This document shows, piece by piece, positions 49,098-56,569 of a stretch of DNA of 64,000 nucleotides. The first letter of the stretch is position 1. The number at the start of each line of letters is the position of its first letter. The position numbers and the translations under genes are program-made. The DNA comes from Elusimicrobia bacterium GWA2_66_18 (lineage in GTDB: Bacteria > Elusimicrobiota > Elusimicrobia > UBA1565 > UBA9628): positions 25,730-89,729 of the forward strand of contig MGTX01000028.1 of the NCBI GenBank assembly GCA_001799675.1, written 5' to 3'. The notes beneath the pieces were generated by a model that was not told the DNA's origin, did no database searches, and was given only the letters and a program-made list of their open reading frames with translations.

Positions 49098-50987
49098 TTA
49101 GCGAAATTTATATCCAAGCCCTGAAAAAACGGTTTCCAGTTCATCTTCTTGGGTAGCCTCTTCTTTTCTAAGCTTGGCGAGATCTTCGAGAATGTCTTGA
49201 ATGTTCCTGTGCTCGGTCGCTCCGACCGTCTCGATGTAGCGTGCCGGAGAAAGGTTGGAATCACCTTTGCGGCCAACTTCTTCTGCGGGCATGAGCTTGG
49301 TAAGGCGTTCGATTTCTTTGTTTGAGTGAAAGGCCCCCGCGACCTTATCAATGGCGGTTTCTGTCATGAAATTCTTGGGACGCCCTTTCTCAAACTCCCC
49401 GCTGGCGTTAATCATAAGGACCTTGCCCTTGCGGTCTTTGGGCTTGGCGTTGTTGAGGACGACGATGATGCCAGCGGCAGTGGTATTGTAGAAGAGGTTG
49501 TCGGGTAAAAGGATCACGGCCTCGATGAGATCCTTGTCTAGGAACCATTCCCGGATGGACTTTTCCTTATTGTCGCCTTGGTTGCCGCTCCCGCGGCTGG
49601 CGGCTCCGGTGTCAAGGACAATAGCGGCGCGCCCCTTATCCTTCATCGAGGCGTGGATGTGCTGGAGCCAAGCCCAGTCAGCGCTCTGCCGGGGTGCGAA
49701 ACCGCCGCGATTAGAAAAGCGATCCAGCGGGTCCTTCTCGTAATTCTCTTCCGGGGAGAAGTTGTTCTGGTTCCACATCGGGTTGGTCACCACGATGTCG
49801 AAGCGCTTGAGTCGTCCGCCTTCACGAAATTTCGGATTGGTCATGGTATTGCCGCGGACGATCTCGCTTTCCATGTCGTGAATGACCATATTCATGCGGG
49901 CGATGGCGAAGCTCGCCCCTGTCAGTTCCTGGCCGTAGAGTTTGAGCGGCTTGGCCACGCGGCCCTCGCGCTCAGCCAAGTCTAGCTCGCATTTGACCAG
50001 GAGGCCGCCGGAGCCGCAGCAGGGGTCGTAGGCTTCCTCGCCCTGTTTGGGGTGCAGTATCTTCGCGATGAGGCGGCCGACTTCGCGCGGCGTGAAGAAC
50101 TCCCCGGCGCTTTGGCCCTGGCCTTCGGCAAATTTGCGCAGGAGGTACTCGTAGGCCCGGCCGAGGAAGTCCGGCTCCACGTCGTTGAGGCCCAAGCGGT
50201 TCTTGCTGAGAATCTCGATGAGGCGGGCCAGGGCGTTGTCGCTGAGTTCGCGCTCGCCGTTGCGGGTCTCGTTATAATCCACGATGTCGATGACGCCCTG
50301 AAGCGAGTCGTTGGCCTTGGCCACGGCCCGGATCGCGGTGCTCACTAGCTCGCCAAGCGTCTTGGGCGCGCGTCCACCGGGCCAGGACTTTCTTCCACTT
50401 ATAACGGCCCAGCGCGCCTCGGCCGGTATGTAGAAGCGGACCAGGCTGTGGTCGGCCTCGACATTCTCGAGCGCGGTGACCTCATTGCCGAAGGTCTTAA
50501 TGAGGCGGGAAATCTCATCCTCGAAAACATCGGAAAGGCGTTTGATGAAAACGAGCGGGAGGATGTAATCCTTGAACTTCGGGGCATCCTTCTCGCCGCG
50601 GATGGAGCAGGCGGCCTGCCAGAGCAGGCTCTCCATCGTCTTGAGGTCGAGAATGGCGATGGGCCTGCGCACCTGAAGGGGTTCATCGGAGGCGGCCTCT
50701 TCGTCCGGTTCCTCCATAGTCATGGGCGGACGGCGCACATGGATCGGCTCATCATCGAGCTCGGCCTCGGGGAAAAATTCCGCTATAATGTCTGCGCACT
50801 CGTTTCGCTTGCTCAGCACGAACTGGCGGATGATGTTGAGCACCGCGGCCGTAGGCTGGGTCTTGCCGTTCTCCCAGCGGTTGATCGTCGGGTAGGAGAC
50901 ATGCAGCGTGCGGGCGAGATCGGCTTGGCGTAGTTCCAGGCGGTCTCGGATGGCCTTGAGCAGTTTGGGGAGTTGTTTCTTGTTCAT
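49098..50987 (-). CDS. hsdM: Type I methyltransferase subunit (HsdM) with N-terminal XRE HTH
   Basis: 629 residues. An extra N-terminal XRE helix-turn-helix (LELRQADLARTLHVSYPTINRWENGKTQPTAAV, about 15-55) is joined by an acidic linker to a normal HsdM. The HsdM part has the N-terminal helical domain, AGEFFTPREVGRLIA, AdoMet motif I DPCCGSGGLL (about 320) and the catalytic motif IV as NPMW, where NPPF/NPPY is usual. Adenine-N6 methylation protects host DNA. The fused HTH and the palindrome over the promoter suggest autorepression. Confidence 0.93.
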   Translation of the reverse strand: MNKKQLPKLLKAIRDRLELRQADLARTLHVSYPTINRWENGKTQPTAAVLNIIRQFVLSKRNECADIIAEFFPEAELDDEPIHVRRPPMTMEEPDEEAASDEPLQVRRPIAILDLKTMESLLWQAACSIRGEKDAPKFKDYILPLVFIKRLSDVFEDEISRLIKTFGNEVTALENVEADHSLVRFYIPAEARWAVISGRKSWPGGRAPKTLGELVSTAIRAVAKANDSLQGVIDIVDYNETRNGERELSDNALARLIEILSKNRLGLNDVEPDFLGRAYEYLLRKFAEGQGQSAGEFFTPREVGRLIAKILHPKQGEEAYDPCCGSGGLLVKCELDLAEREGRVAKPLKLYGQELTGASFAIARMNMVIHDMESEIVRGNTMTNPKFREGGRLKRFDIVVTNPMWNQNNFSPEENYEKDPLDRFSNRGGFAPRQSADWAWLQHIHASMKDKGRAAIVLDTGAASRGSGNQGDNKEKSIREWFLDKDLIEAVILLPDNLFYNTTAAGIIVVLNNAKPKDRKGKVLMINASGEFEKGRPKNFMTETAIDKVAGAFHSNKEIERLTKLMPAEEVGRKGDSNLSPARYIETVGATEHRNIQDILEDLAKLRKEEATQEDELETVFSGLGYKFR

Positions 50988-51028
50988 GTATCAGGTGATA
51001 GCATAACTGATACTTTCGAATAAGTCAA
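50988..51028 (-). promoter_or_regulatory. Promoter and palindromic operator of the hsdM-Thoeris operon
   Basis: Minus strand: TTGACT (51028 to 51023), 17-nt spacer, TATGCT (51005 to 51000). Transcription would begin about 6 nt before the ATG at 50987. The inverted repeat GTATCAG-N12-CTGATAC (50988-51013) covers the -10 and start site. The XRE domain fused to HsdM is the natural candidate repressor. Confidence 0.7.
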
Positions 51029-51058
51029 GCGCCTCGCGCCTGCGGTGGCCCGATTTTC

Positions 51059-52408
51059 ATGGGAAACGTTCTACGCGTCGAGTCTCAAGCCAAGCCCCTG
51101 CCTCCCCGGCAGACGGACCCGGTTATGGAGAACGCTCTCTCGGATTTCTTCGGCGCGGCTCTGCGCCGGCTCAAGCAGGCGCACGCGGCCGCCACGACGA
51201 TCGAAGGTAAGGACCTCCACATCCCAACTTTCGAAATCACCGACGAGCCTAATCGATACGGGATTAATACCCAGACCAAGATCGAGATGGTTACGGACTG
51301 GACCTGGTTCGTCCTGCGCCGTTATGATCAACTGCGCGAGCTTCCCGAACTAAAGGAGGGGCTTGCCGCGCTCTCCAAGCACGTCGAGGTCGAGAAGTTT
51401 TACGGCTGCGACCAGTCGTATTTCTTCCACCCCGTCATCGAGCTGATCGAGACCAGCAAGGGGCTTGATGTTCCGCAGGAAATGCAGGCGGCGGCCGCCA
51501 AGAGCCTGGCGGAGCACATCGTGGACGGGCGCTACCAAGTTGAGACGGAGTGCGTTCTCAAGGGGTTTCACAGCGCGGTCAGCCCGATCCGCTTCGACAG
51601 CTTCGAGATCCGCAATCACACGGTGGGGGAGTGCCGGGCGATTTGGGAGGGTGACGGGAAGGCCGCAGCGGACGGCAACTCGCTTAATCCCGGCGACTTC
51701 GTCGCCAAGGTCTATGGGGTCGCGGATTCGAAGGAGCACGGCAAAGAGTATTGGGAATATCTCCGTCAGCTTCAGAAGGTCGTATTCTGCCTGCGGCTGC
51801 TCAAGTCGGGGCGCATCCAGATCGACAATCGCCCCTCGATGGGCAAGCTGGGCTGGGCGTATGGCATGCCTGGGACGCAGAGGCTCGTGTCGCCGTGGCA
51901 CAAGGGCAAGACTTATCGACTGTCCGCAGAGGATGTCGCCGCCTTTCACGAGCTCTGGGCGCGGCACTCTAAAATATTCGACTCCGATGACCGTCGCCTG
52001 AGCCTGGCGATTAAGCGCTTCAACGGCTATTACGATCGCGAGACGCCCGAGGACGGCATCATCGACACCTTCATCGGGTTCGAGGCTTTGCTCACTGAAA
52101 ATAACCACGAGATCACCTACAGGCTCAGCCTGCGCGCCGCGAACTTGATCGGCGAAACTCCGCAGGAGCGGGAGGCGATCTTCAACGACGTGAAAGCAGG
52201 CTACAAGCTGCGGAGCTTGATCGTGCATGGCGAAGAACTCAAGAAACAGCTTGATCTGCCGTCCGCGCAGGGCAAGGTCAACCTTAAGGATTTCGGCGAG
52301 GCGATGAGCCGCTATCTGGCGCGGGCCATCCTGCGGGTGAGCGGGCTCGGTCTCGCCAAGCCCGAGACCGAACTCCTTCCCCACCTCGATAAGCTTGCGC
52401 TGAAATAA
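51059..52408 (+). CDS. ApeA-like HEPN protein (anti-phage)
   Basis: 449 residues, divergent from hsdM. The C-terminal HEPN domain reads IDTFIGFEALLTENNHEITYRLSLRAANLIGE, then YKLRSLIVHGEEL, giving an R-x4-H catalytic motif near residue 397. The large N-terminal part is not recognised, as in ApeA-type abortive proteins, where it senses the phage. Expected to be a ribonuclease that stops translation on infection. No partner gene is needed in that system. Confidence 0.78.
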   Translation: MGNVLRVESQAKPLPPRQTDPVMENALSDFFGAALRRLKQAHAAATTIEGKDLHIPTFEITDEPNRYGINTQTKIEMVTDWTWFVLRRYDQLRELPELKEGLAALSKHVEVEKFYGCDQSYFFHPVIELIETSKGLDVPQEMQAAAAKSLAEHIVDGRYQVETECVLKGFHSAVSPIRFDSFEIRNHTVGECRAIWEGDGKAAADGNSLNPGDFVAKVYGVADSKEHGKEYWEYLRQLQKVVFCLRLLKSGRIQIDNRPSMGKLGWAYGMPGTQRLVSPWHKGKTYRLSAEDVAAFHELWARHSKIFDSDDRRLSLAIKRFNGYYDRETPEDGIIDTFIGFEALLTENNHEITYRLSLRAANLIGETPQEREAIFNDVKAGYKLRSLIVHGEELKKQLDLPSAQGKVNLKDFGEAMSRYLARAILRVSGLGLAKPETELLPHLDKLALK

Positions 52409-52412
52409 CGGC

Positions 52413-53381
52413 TTAGCGAACGATCACGCGCCGTTTGCCTCCGGGCACGAGGCCCATCCGATCCATCGGGCTGAACTTCTGATGGAGCAGCGCCACATCG
52501 CGGTTCGCCAGGCCGACATAGACCTTCACCATGTCGAGCGTCGAGTGCCCCAATATCTGCTGGAGGCTGAACGCGTCGCCGCCGTTCATGATGTACTGCG
52601 TGGCGAAGGTGTGGCGCATCGTGTGGGGCGAGACGCGCACGCCCTGGATGCCGGCCTGTGCGCCCAGACGGTGGAACTCCTTGCGCAGCAGGTAACGGCA
52701 GCAGCGGCCGCCGAAGCGGCTGACGAAGAACAGGTCCTGGCCGGGAACGTCGCCGCGGCGGGCGGCGTAGTTCCATAGAGCGCGCTTTGAGTTGAGACCG
52801 AAGGGGACTTGGCGCTCCTTGCCGCCCTTGCCCATGACGCGCATGACGCCGGACTGGAAGTCGATGGCGTCCTTGCGCAGGCCTATGACTTCCGAGATTC
52901 GCAGGCCGGTGTCGAAGATCAGGACCATAATGGTCCAGAGGCGGTGCTCATCGTAACGTTTCTGATTGCATTGGACGAGGAGTAGGCGCACTTGATCCAG
53001 CGAGAGCGGCTTGATGAGCTTTCGTTCCATTCGCGGCTTCTCGACGAGTTGGAATGGATTCTGAGGGATCATCCGCTCTCGCGCGAGGAAGCCGAAGAAG
53101 CATCGTAAGCCGCCGTAGGTGCGCGCGACCGTGACCGTGCCATTGCCGCGCTCGCGCATGTCCTCTAAGTGCTCTCGAATCAAAGTCGGCGTCACGGCGC
53201 GGGCCGTCGTCACGCCTTGGGTCTCGAGGTAGCGTGCGAACATCTTGAGGATCTGCTTATACCAAGCGAGCGTGCCGGGGGACAACTGCTGGGCCTGGCA
53301 GCGCAGCCGGAATGCCTCCGAGGCCGAACCTAGCGTCACTTCGAATTGAGCGGCGGGGCGGAACGCGAGCGTTTTTCTCAT
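52413..53381 (-). CDS. Tyrosine recombinase at right element end
   Basis: 322 residues. Core-binding domain LRCQAQQLSPGTLAWYKQILKMF. Catalytic residues: Arg in DTGLRISEVIGL, Lys in MGKGGKERQVPF, SPHTMRHTFATQ, LGHSTLDMV and Tyr in VKVYVGLA. It lies about 100 bp inside the right 48-bp repeat and adjacent to arm-type sequences, so it most likely integrates this element at the tRNA-Met. A TTTTTCTTTTT terminator between it and the repeat insulates it from the tRNA-side transcript. Confidence 0.93.
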   Translation of the reverse strand: MRKTLAFRPAAQFEVTLGSASEAFRLRCQAQQLSPGTLAWYKQILKMFARYLETQGVTTARAVTPTLIREHLEDMRERGNGTVTVARTYGGLRCFFGFLARERMIPQNPFQLVEKPRMERKLIKPLSLDQVRLLLVQCNQKRYDEHRLWTIMVLIFDTGLRISEVIGLRKDAIDFQSGVMRVMGKGGKERQVPFGLNSKRALWNYAARRGDVPGQDLFFVSRFGGRCCRYLLRKEFHRLGAQAGIQGVRVSPHTMRHTFATQYIMNGGDAFSLQQILGHSTLDMVKVYVGLANRDVALLHQKFSPMDRMGLVPGGKRRVIVR

Positions 53382-53392
53382 TTTTGACCCTC

Positions 53393-53406
53393 ACTAACCT
53401 TGTGGT
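53393..53406 (+). promoter_or_regulatory. Putative integrase arm-binding site (right)
   Basis: ACTAACCTTGTGGT, identical to 32702-32715 and lying 80 bp inside the right repeat. Contains the inverse of the core's CAAGGTTA. Confidence 0.5.
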
Positions 53407-53420
53407 GTGGCGAGGGTTAC

Positions 53421-53454
53421 AAAAAGAAAAACCCTGGCCTTTTGGACCAGGGCT
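53421..53454 (-). terminator. Intrinsic terminator on minus strand after the tRNA-like unit
   Basis: Minus strand: CCCTGG-N9-CCAGGG with an inner CC/GG pair, followed directly by TTTTTCTTTTT. It would end a transcript that began near 53610 and ran through the tRNA-Met 3' half. Confidence 0.75.
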
Positions 53455-53485
53455 TTTATCGTTTTCTCGTCGAGAAACGCCGCGA

Positions 53486-53533
53486 AATGGTTGCGGGGGC
53501 TGGATTTGAACCAGCGACCTCAAGGTTATGAGC
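53486..53533 (-). repeat. Right 48-bp attachment repeat (tRNA-Met 3' half)
   Basis: Identical over 48 bp to 32590-32637. It includes the CTCATAA anticodon loop, T-arm and ACCA. The 5' sequence (53534 onward) gives a partial anticodon stem (CTAGG) but no D-arm or matching acceptor strand, so I cannot call an intact tRNA. Confidence 0.85.
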
Positions 53534-53622
53534 CTAGAGCCAGCTGGGAAAAACTGCCCGTCGCGACCGACCGCAGTTTCATCAGGTTCAGGATCGAACC
53601 TAGCAGTCGTGTACAGAGTATA
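53534..53622 (-). other. Transcribed-looking leader before the tRNA-Met 3' half
   Basis: On the minus strand a TATACT (-10 like) at 53622 to 53617 is followed by AGGTTC-GATCCT-GAACCT and AAACTGC-N15-GCAGTTT stem-loops, then the tRNA 3' half and the terminator. A similar spacing (TACACT at 32730 to 32725) occurs at the left repeat with unrelated intervening sequence. It may be a degenerate tRNA gene or an element-borne structured RNA. The rest of the gap to 53783 shows no gene. Confidence 0.4.
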
Positions 53623-53783
53623 GCAGGAGAACTTCTAAAAAGCACGTGAACAGGTAGTGCTCGAGAAGAGTGTTGGTCCTGATTTCGGAGCCCTATAGTC
53701 CCGCATTGACCGGGTCTATTGCCGCCGTCGACCGCCCCAAAGGTCCCTCCTTCCGATTCGCTTCGCGTGATAGTGTCTCTATA

Positions 53784-55304
53784 ATGACTAGAACGATCCG
53801 GCGTGCCGTCTTGCTTCTCGTTGCGTCAGCCTCTACGGCCGCCGCCGCGCCGCGTGCGCTGGTACGCCTGCCTGGCGTGCCGCTTACGTCTGTCACTGCT
53901 CCGACGCTCGTGATAGGCTCGGCGCACCTGATCGGCCCGACTCAGGGGCTCGGCACGATTCTCACGCCTGTTCCGCTCCTCTCCATGTCCCTGATTCCCG
54001 CCGCGGCTGTGCCCGCTCCGGTTGTGGCCGTTCCCGTCACGGCCGCCGCTTCGAGCGATGCCCCCGCGCCGGCAGCCCGACCCGGCAAGGCCGCGCTGGA
54101 CGCATTGGCCACCGAGCTCACGAGTGCCGCCTCCGACTCGGGAAATGCGGGCGACGCTCTCGGACGGTCTTTCGACGGCGCGGTTCCGGGTGCAAAATCC
54201 GCCGCGGTTTCCGAGCCGGTGCATCATATCGAGGCCGAGAGCGGAAGCCTCTCCATCGTCCCACGCCGCCACGATGCGCGCAAAGACGAGACGGTCGGCT
54301 TCCGCATCCCGCCGGAGTTGCTCGATCTCCTCCCTTCCGCGCGCCAGCGCAATCCCAAGGCGTGGACGAACCGCGTATCGTTCCATCTGCACAGCGTCTA
54401 TTCCGACGGCACACTTCAGCCGGAGGATGTCGTAGCCGCGGCCGTCGCCAAGGGGGTGAAGGTCTTGTCTTTGACCGACCATGACACCGTGGCCGGAATC
54501 GCGCGCGCCCGCGCCAAGGCGAAGGAACTGGGCGTGACGTTCCACGCGGGCGTGGAGATGTCGGCGGGAGGCGGAGTGCACGTCAACGCCATCGGGGTCG
54601 ATGAAACCAATCCGCAGCTCATCGCCTTGTTGGAGCGAGTCCGCATCCAGCGCCTGGTCCGCGCGCAGACCATCGTCGAGCACCTCAACGCTAGATTCGA
54701 AAATTCCTCCGATCCTCGCGAGCGGGCCGTTCGCATGACCCTTGAGGAGGTCAAGGCGAAATCCATGCACGACGAAGGCGGGACGATCGAGATTCCCCAC
54801 GTGGCGCGCGTGCTGATCGACAAGGGCTTGATCAAGAACGTGCAGGAGGCCTACCGGACATATCTCACCGGCAAAGTGCTGACTGATCCCCGCGTCCCCG
54901 AGAGTCCTGACGTCGAGGAGGTGCTTGCCGCCGTGCACGCGGCGGGCGGCAAGGCGTTTCTCAACCACCCCTACACCGTCCGGGGCGAGAACCAGGCTGA
55001 GAGAGACGCTAAAGTGAAGACCCTCCTTGCCAAGGGAATGGACGGCATCGAGGTTTACCGGCACAGCCGCGCGCGCTCGGAGTCCGGAAAGCGCGCGCTC
55101 GACTCCCGCGTGGCCAAATATCTGGGCTGGGCGCTCGGCCTAGGGCTCATCATCGGCAACGGCGCCGATTATCACGGCCCCGGCACCGGATTAAGCAGTC
55201 TGATCGTGTGGATGCCGAAGACGCTGGCCAGCAAGCTCGAGAAGGCCTTCGGCGGCGCGCGGCGGGGTCGCGGCCGCAGGACGGCCGCCGGCCCACGGAC
55301 TTAA
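53784..55304 (+). CDS. Secreted PHP-domain phosphoesterase
   Basis: 506 residues from the ATG at 53784; the ORF-track start at 53670 would bury the signal peptide (TIRRAVLLLVASASTAAAAP). A long Ala/Pro/Val linker precedes the PHP domain (about 195-490): SFHLHSVYSDGT, LSLTDHDTVAG, FHAGVEMSAG, GGKAFLNHPYTV and NGADYHGPG provide the metal ligands of PHP phosphoesterases, as in the YciV/RNase AM branch. Export is unusual for this fold. Substrates could be nucleotides or phospho-sugars outside the cytoplasm. Confidence 0.87.
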   Translation: MTRTIRRAVLLLVASASTAAAAPRALVRLPGVPLTSVTAPTLVIGSAHLIGPTQGLGTILTPVPLLSMSLIPAAAVPAPVVAVPVTAAASSDAPAPAARPGKAALDALATELTSAASDSGNAGDALGRSFDGAVPGAKSAAVSEPVHHIEAESGSLSIVPRRHDARKDETVGFRIPPELLDLLPSARQRNPKAWTNRVSFHLHSVYSDGTLQPEDVVAAAVAKGVKVLSLTDHDTVAGIARARAKAKELGVTFHAGVEMSAGGGVHVNAIGVDETNPQLIALLERVRIQRLVRAQTIVEHLNARFENSSDPRERAVRMTLEEVKAKSMHDEGGTIEIPHVARVLIDKGLIKNVQEAYRTYLTGKVLTDPRVPESPDVEEVLAAVHAAGGKAFLNHPYTVRGENQAERDAKVKTLLAKGMDGIEVYRHSRARSESGKRALDSRVAKYLGWALGLGLIIGNGADYHGPGTGLSSLIVWMPKTLASKLEKAFGGARRGRGRRTAAGPRT

Positions 55305-55335
55305 GGGGAAGGCTTCGTTGAACGCGCGCGGCTGA

Positions 55336-56466
55336 TCAGTTCCCGCGCTGGCTTCGCCGGAAGTCCCACGGCGGCACGGGGTTGGGATCGGCCCAAAGGC
55401 CGAGCCGGGCGGCGCGCGCGCGGGCCTGCTTGCGGCCGAGTTCGCCGAGATCGGGATAGTAGCGCTCATACCACCAAGCCCAGCCTTCCTCAACGAGAAC
55501 CTCGTTGAGCCAGACGCCTCCGCGGCTGCGCAGGCGTATCCAGCCGACCAAGCGGCCGTACGGATCGACGTCCTCGATCTTCACTTGGATCGTCGAGCCT
55601 TCGGCCTCGATCAATTGCGCGGCCCGCGCCCCGGATTCGTCGCCGTAGGGCTGGCCGGGCTTGTTCCGGCCGTGAGAGATCTCCGGCGCGTCGACGCCGG
55701 CCAGGCGGATGTAATCGTAGACGGACTGGCGGGTGCCGAGCGCGACGGTGTCGCCGTCGGACATGCGCTTGATCTTGAACTCGATCTCTTCTCCCGGGAG
55801 AATGCGACGCAGGCCCGCGGTGAGGCGGCGGCGGAAGACCCAGGGAGCCTCGGGCGAGTATTCTCCGCCGCGCGCTTTGCCCGCCCACAGGCCCCGGCCG
55901 GCGCGGATGGCGCCGTTTTCGAGCTCGTTGAGAGACTCCTCTTTGTTGAAAAAGAAGTTCCACCAGGCCCAGCCTTCGCGAAGGAGTTCGTGCTGGAGCG
56001 CGCGTCCGTCCGGAAGGGTGACCCAGCCTACGAAGCGTCCATATTTGTCCGCTTCCTTAACATGCACCGTCACGGTCTTGTCCAACACGAGGCCTCGGAC
56101 GAAAGCGGCGGCCTCGTCGCCGTAGGGCTGGCCTTGCTTTCCGTGCTCAGGGTGCGCCGTCTCCGGGGCGTCCACCGCGTCGAGCCTGATCTGGACGTCT
56201 CCCGCATGGCTCACCAAGAGGGTATCGGCGTCCAAGACCTTCGTAACGCGGCCTGAGAACACGTCGCCGGGCTTGAGGTCGGAGACGGCCGGGGGGGCGA
56301 CGGCTCGCGGGATCGCAAGCGCGGGAGCAGGCCGCGCGCCGGCCAGGAACGCCTCGATCTCGGACCGCGAGGGGGGATCGTCGAATCGCCCGGCGTCCGC
56401 CGACGCCGAGAACGAGCCTAACAGCAATCCGACAGTCAGCGCCCCGGCTTTCGCGGTCGTTGGCAT
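55336..56466 (-). CDS. Secreted nuclease with two SNase domains
   Basis: 376 residues from the ATG at 56466 (6 nt after TATACT); the upstream 18 codons of the ORF are non-coding. Signal peptide GALTVGLLLGSFSASADAG. SNase 1 (about 75-200): RVTKVLDADTLLV, QIRLDAVDAPE, DKYGRFVGW. SNase 2 (about 225-365): KRMSDGDTVAL, YIRLAGVDAPE, DPYGRLVGWI. Each keeps the Arg, Glu and Arg catalytic residues of micrococcal nuclease. It probably degrades extracellular DNA/RNA for nutrients or defence. Confidence 0.9.
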   Translation of the reverse strand: MPTTAKAGALTVGLLLGSFSASADAGRFDDPPSRSEIEAFLAGARPAPALAIPRAVAPPAVSDLKPGDVFSGRVTKVLDADTLLVSHAGDVQIRLDAVDAPETAHPEHGKQGQPYGDEAAAFVRGLVLDKTVTVHVKEADKYGRFVGWVTLPDGRALQHELLREGWAWWNFFFNKEESLNELENGAIRAGRGLWAGKARGGEYSPEAPWVFRRRLTAGLRRILPGEEIEFKIKRMSDGDTVALGTRQSVYDYIRLAGVDAPEISHGRNKPGQPYGDESGARAAQLIEAEGSTIQVKIEDVDPYGRLVGWIRLRSRGGVWLNEVLVEEGWAWWYERYYPDLGELGRKQARARAARLGLWADPNPVPPWDFRRSQRGN

Positions 56467-56472
56467 ATCCGG

Positions 56473-56478
56473 AGTATA
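56473..56478 (-). promoter_or_regulatory. Extended -10 of the double-SNase gene
   Basis: TGC-TATACT on the minus strand, 6 nt before the ATG at 56466; a leaderless transcript is predicted. No good -35, consistent with an extended -10. Confidence 0.5.
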
Positions 56479-56531
56479 GCACGCGGATCGTCCGTCATAC
56501 GACGGCTCTGTCGACGTCATGATTCTGGCCC

Positions 56532-56566
56532 TTGACTATATAACGGAAATCGTTTACGATAACCGT
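56532..56566 (+). promoter_or_regulatory. Promoter and 24-bp operator of the NapH-PadR-ChrA operon
   Basis: TTGACT (56532-56537), 17-nt spacer, TACGAT (56555-56560), 9 nt before the ATG at 56570. Overlapping it is the near-perfect palindrome ACGGAAATCG-TTTA-CGATAACCGT (56543-56566; 8 of 10 pairs). The PadR repressor encoded second in the operon is the likely binder. Confidence 0.7.
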
Positions 56567-56569
56567 AAT

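Larger units (their letters stand above)
32590..53533. mobile_element. 20.9-kb tRNA-Met-targeting integrative element carrying defence genes
   Basis: Bounded by identical 48-bp repeats (32590-32637, 53486-53533) matching a tRNA-Met 3' half. A tyrosine recombinase sits inside the right end and a second one inside the element. Both ends carry the motif ACTAACCTTGTGG inside the element, inverted with respect to CAAGGTTA in the repeat. Content is almost wholly restriction, toxin-antitoxin and abortive-infection genes plus a replication-relaxation protein. Parts are less GC-rich than the flanks. Confidence 0.8.

Noticed and set aside
53407-53649. 80-aa ORF containing GLDLNQRPQGYEP
   Set aside because: The well-known spurious peptide produced by reading antisense through a tRNA-Met gene; it is part of the attachment repeat.
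53781-53786. TATAAT as promoter of the PHP gene
   Set aside because: It overlaps the ATG at 53784, so transcription would start after the initiation codon.
53826-55064. 412-aa minus-strand ORF
   Set aside because: Antisense of the PHP phosphoesterase; no recognisable motif.
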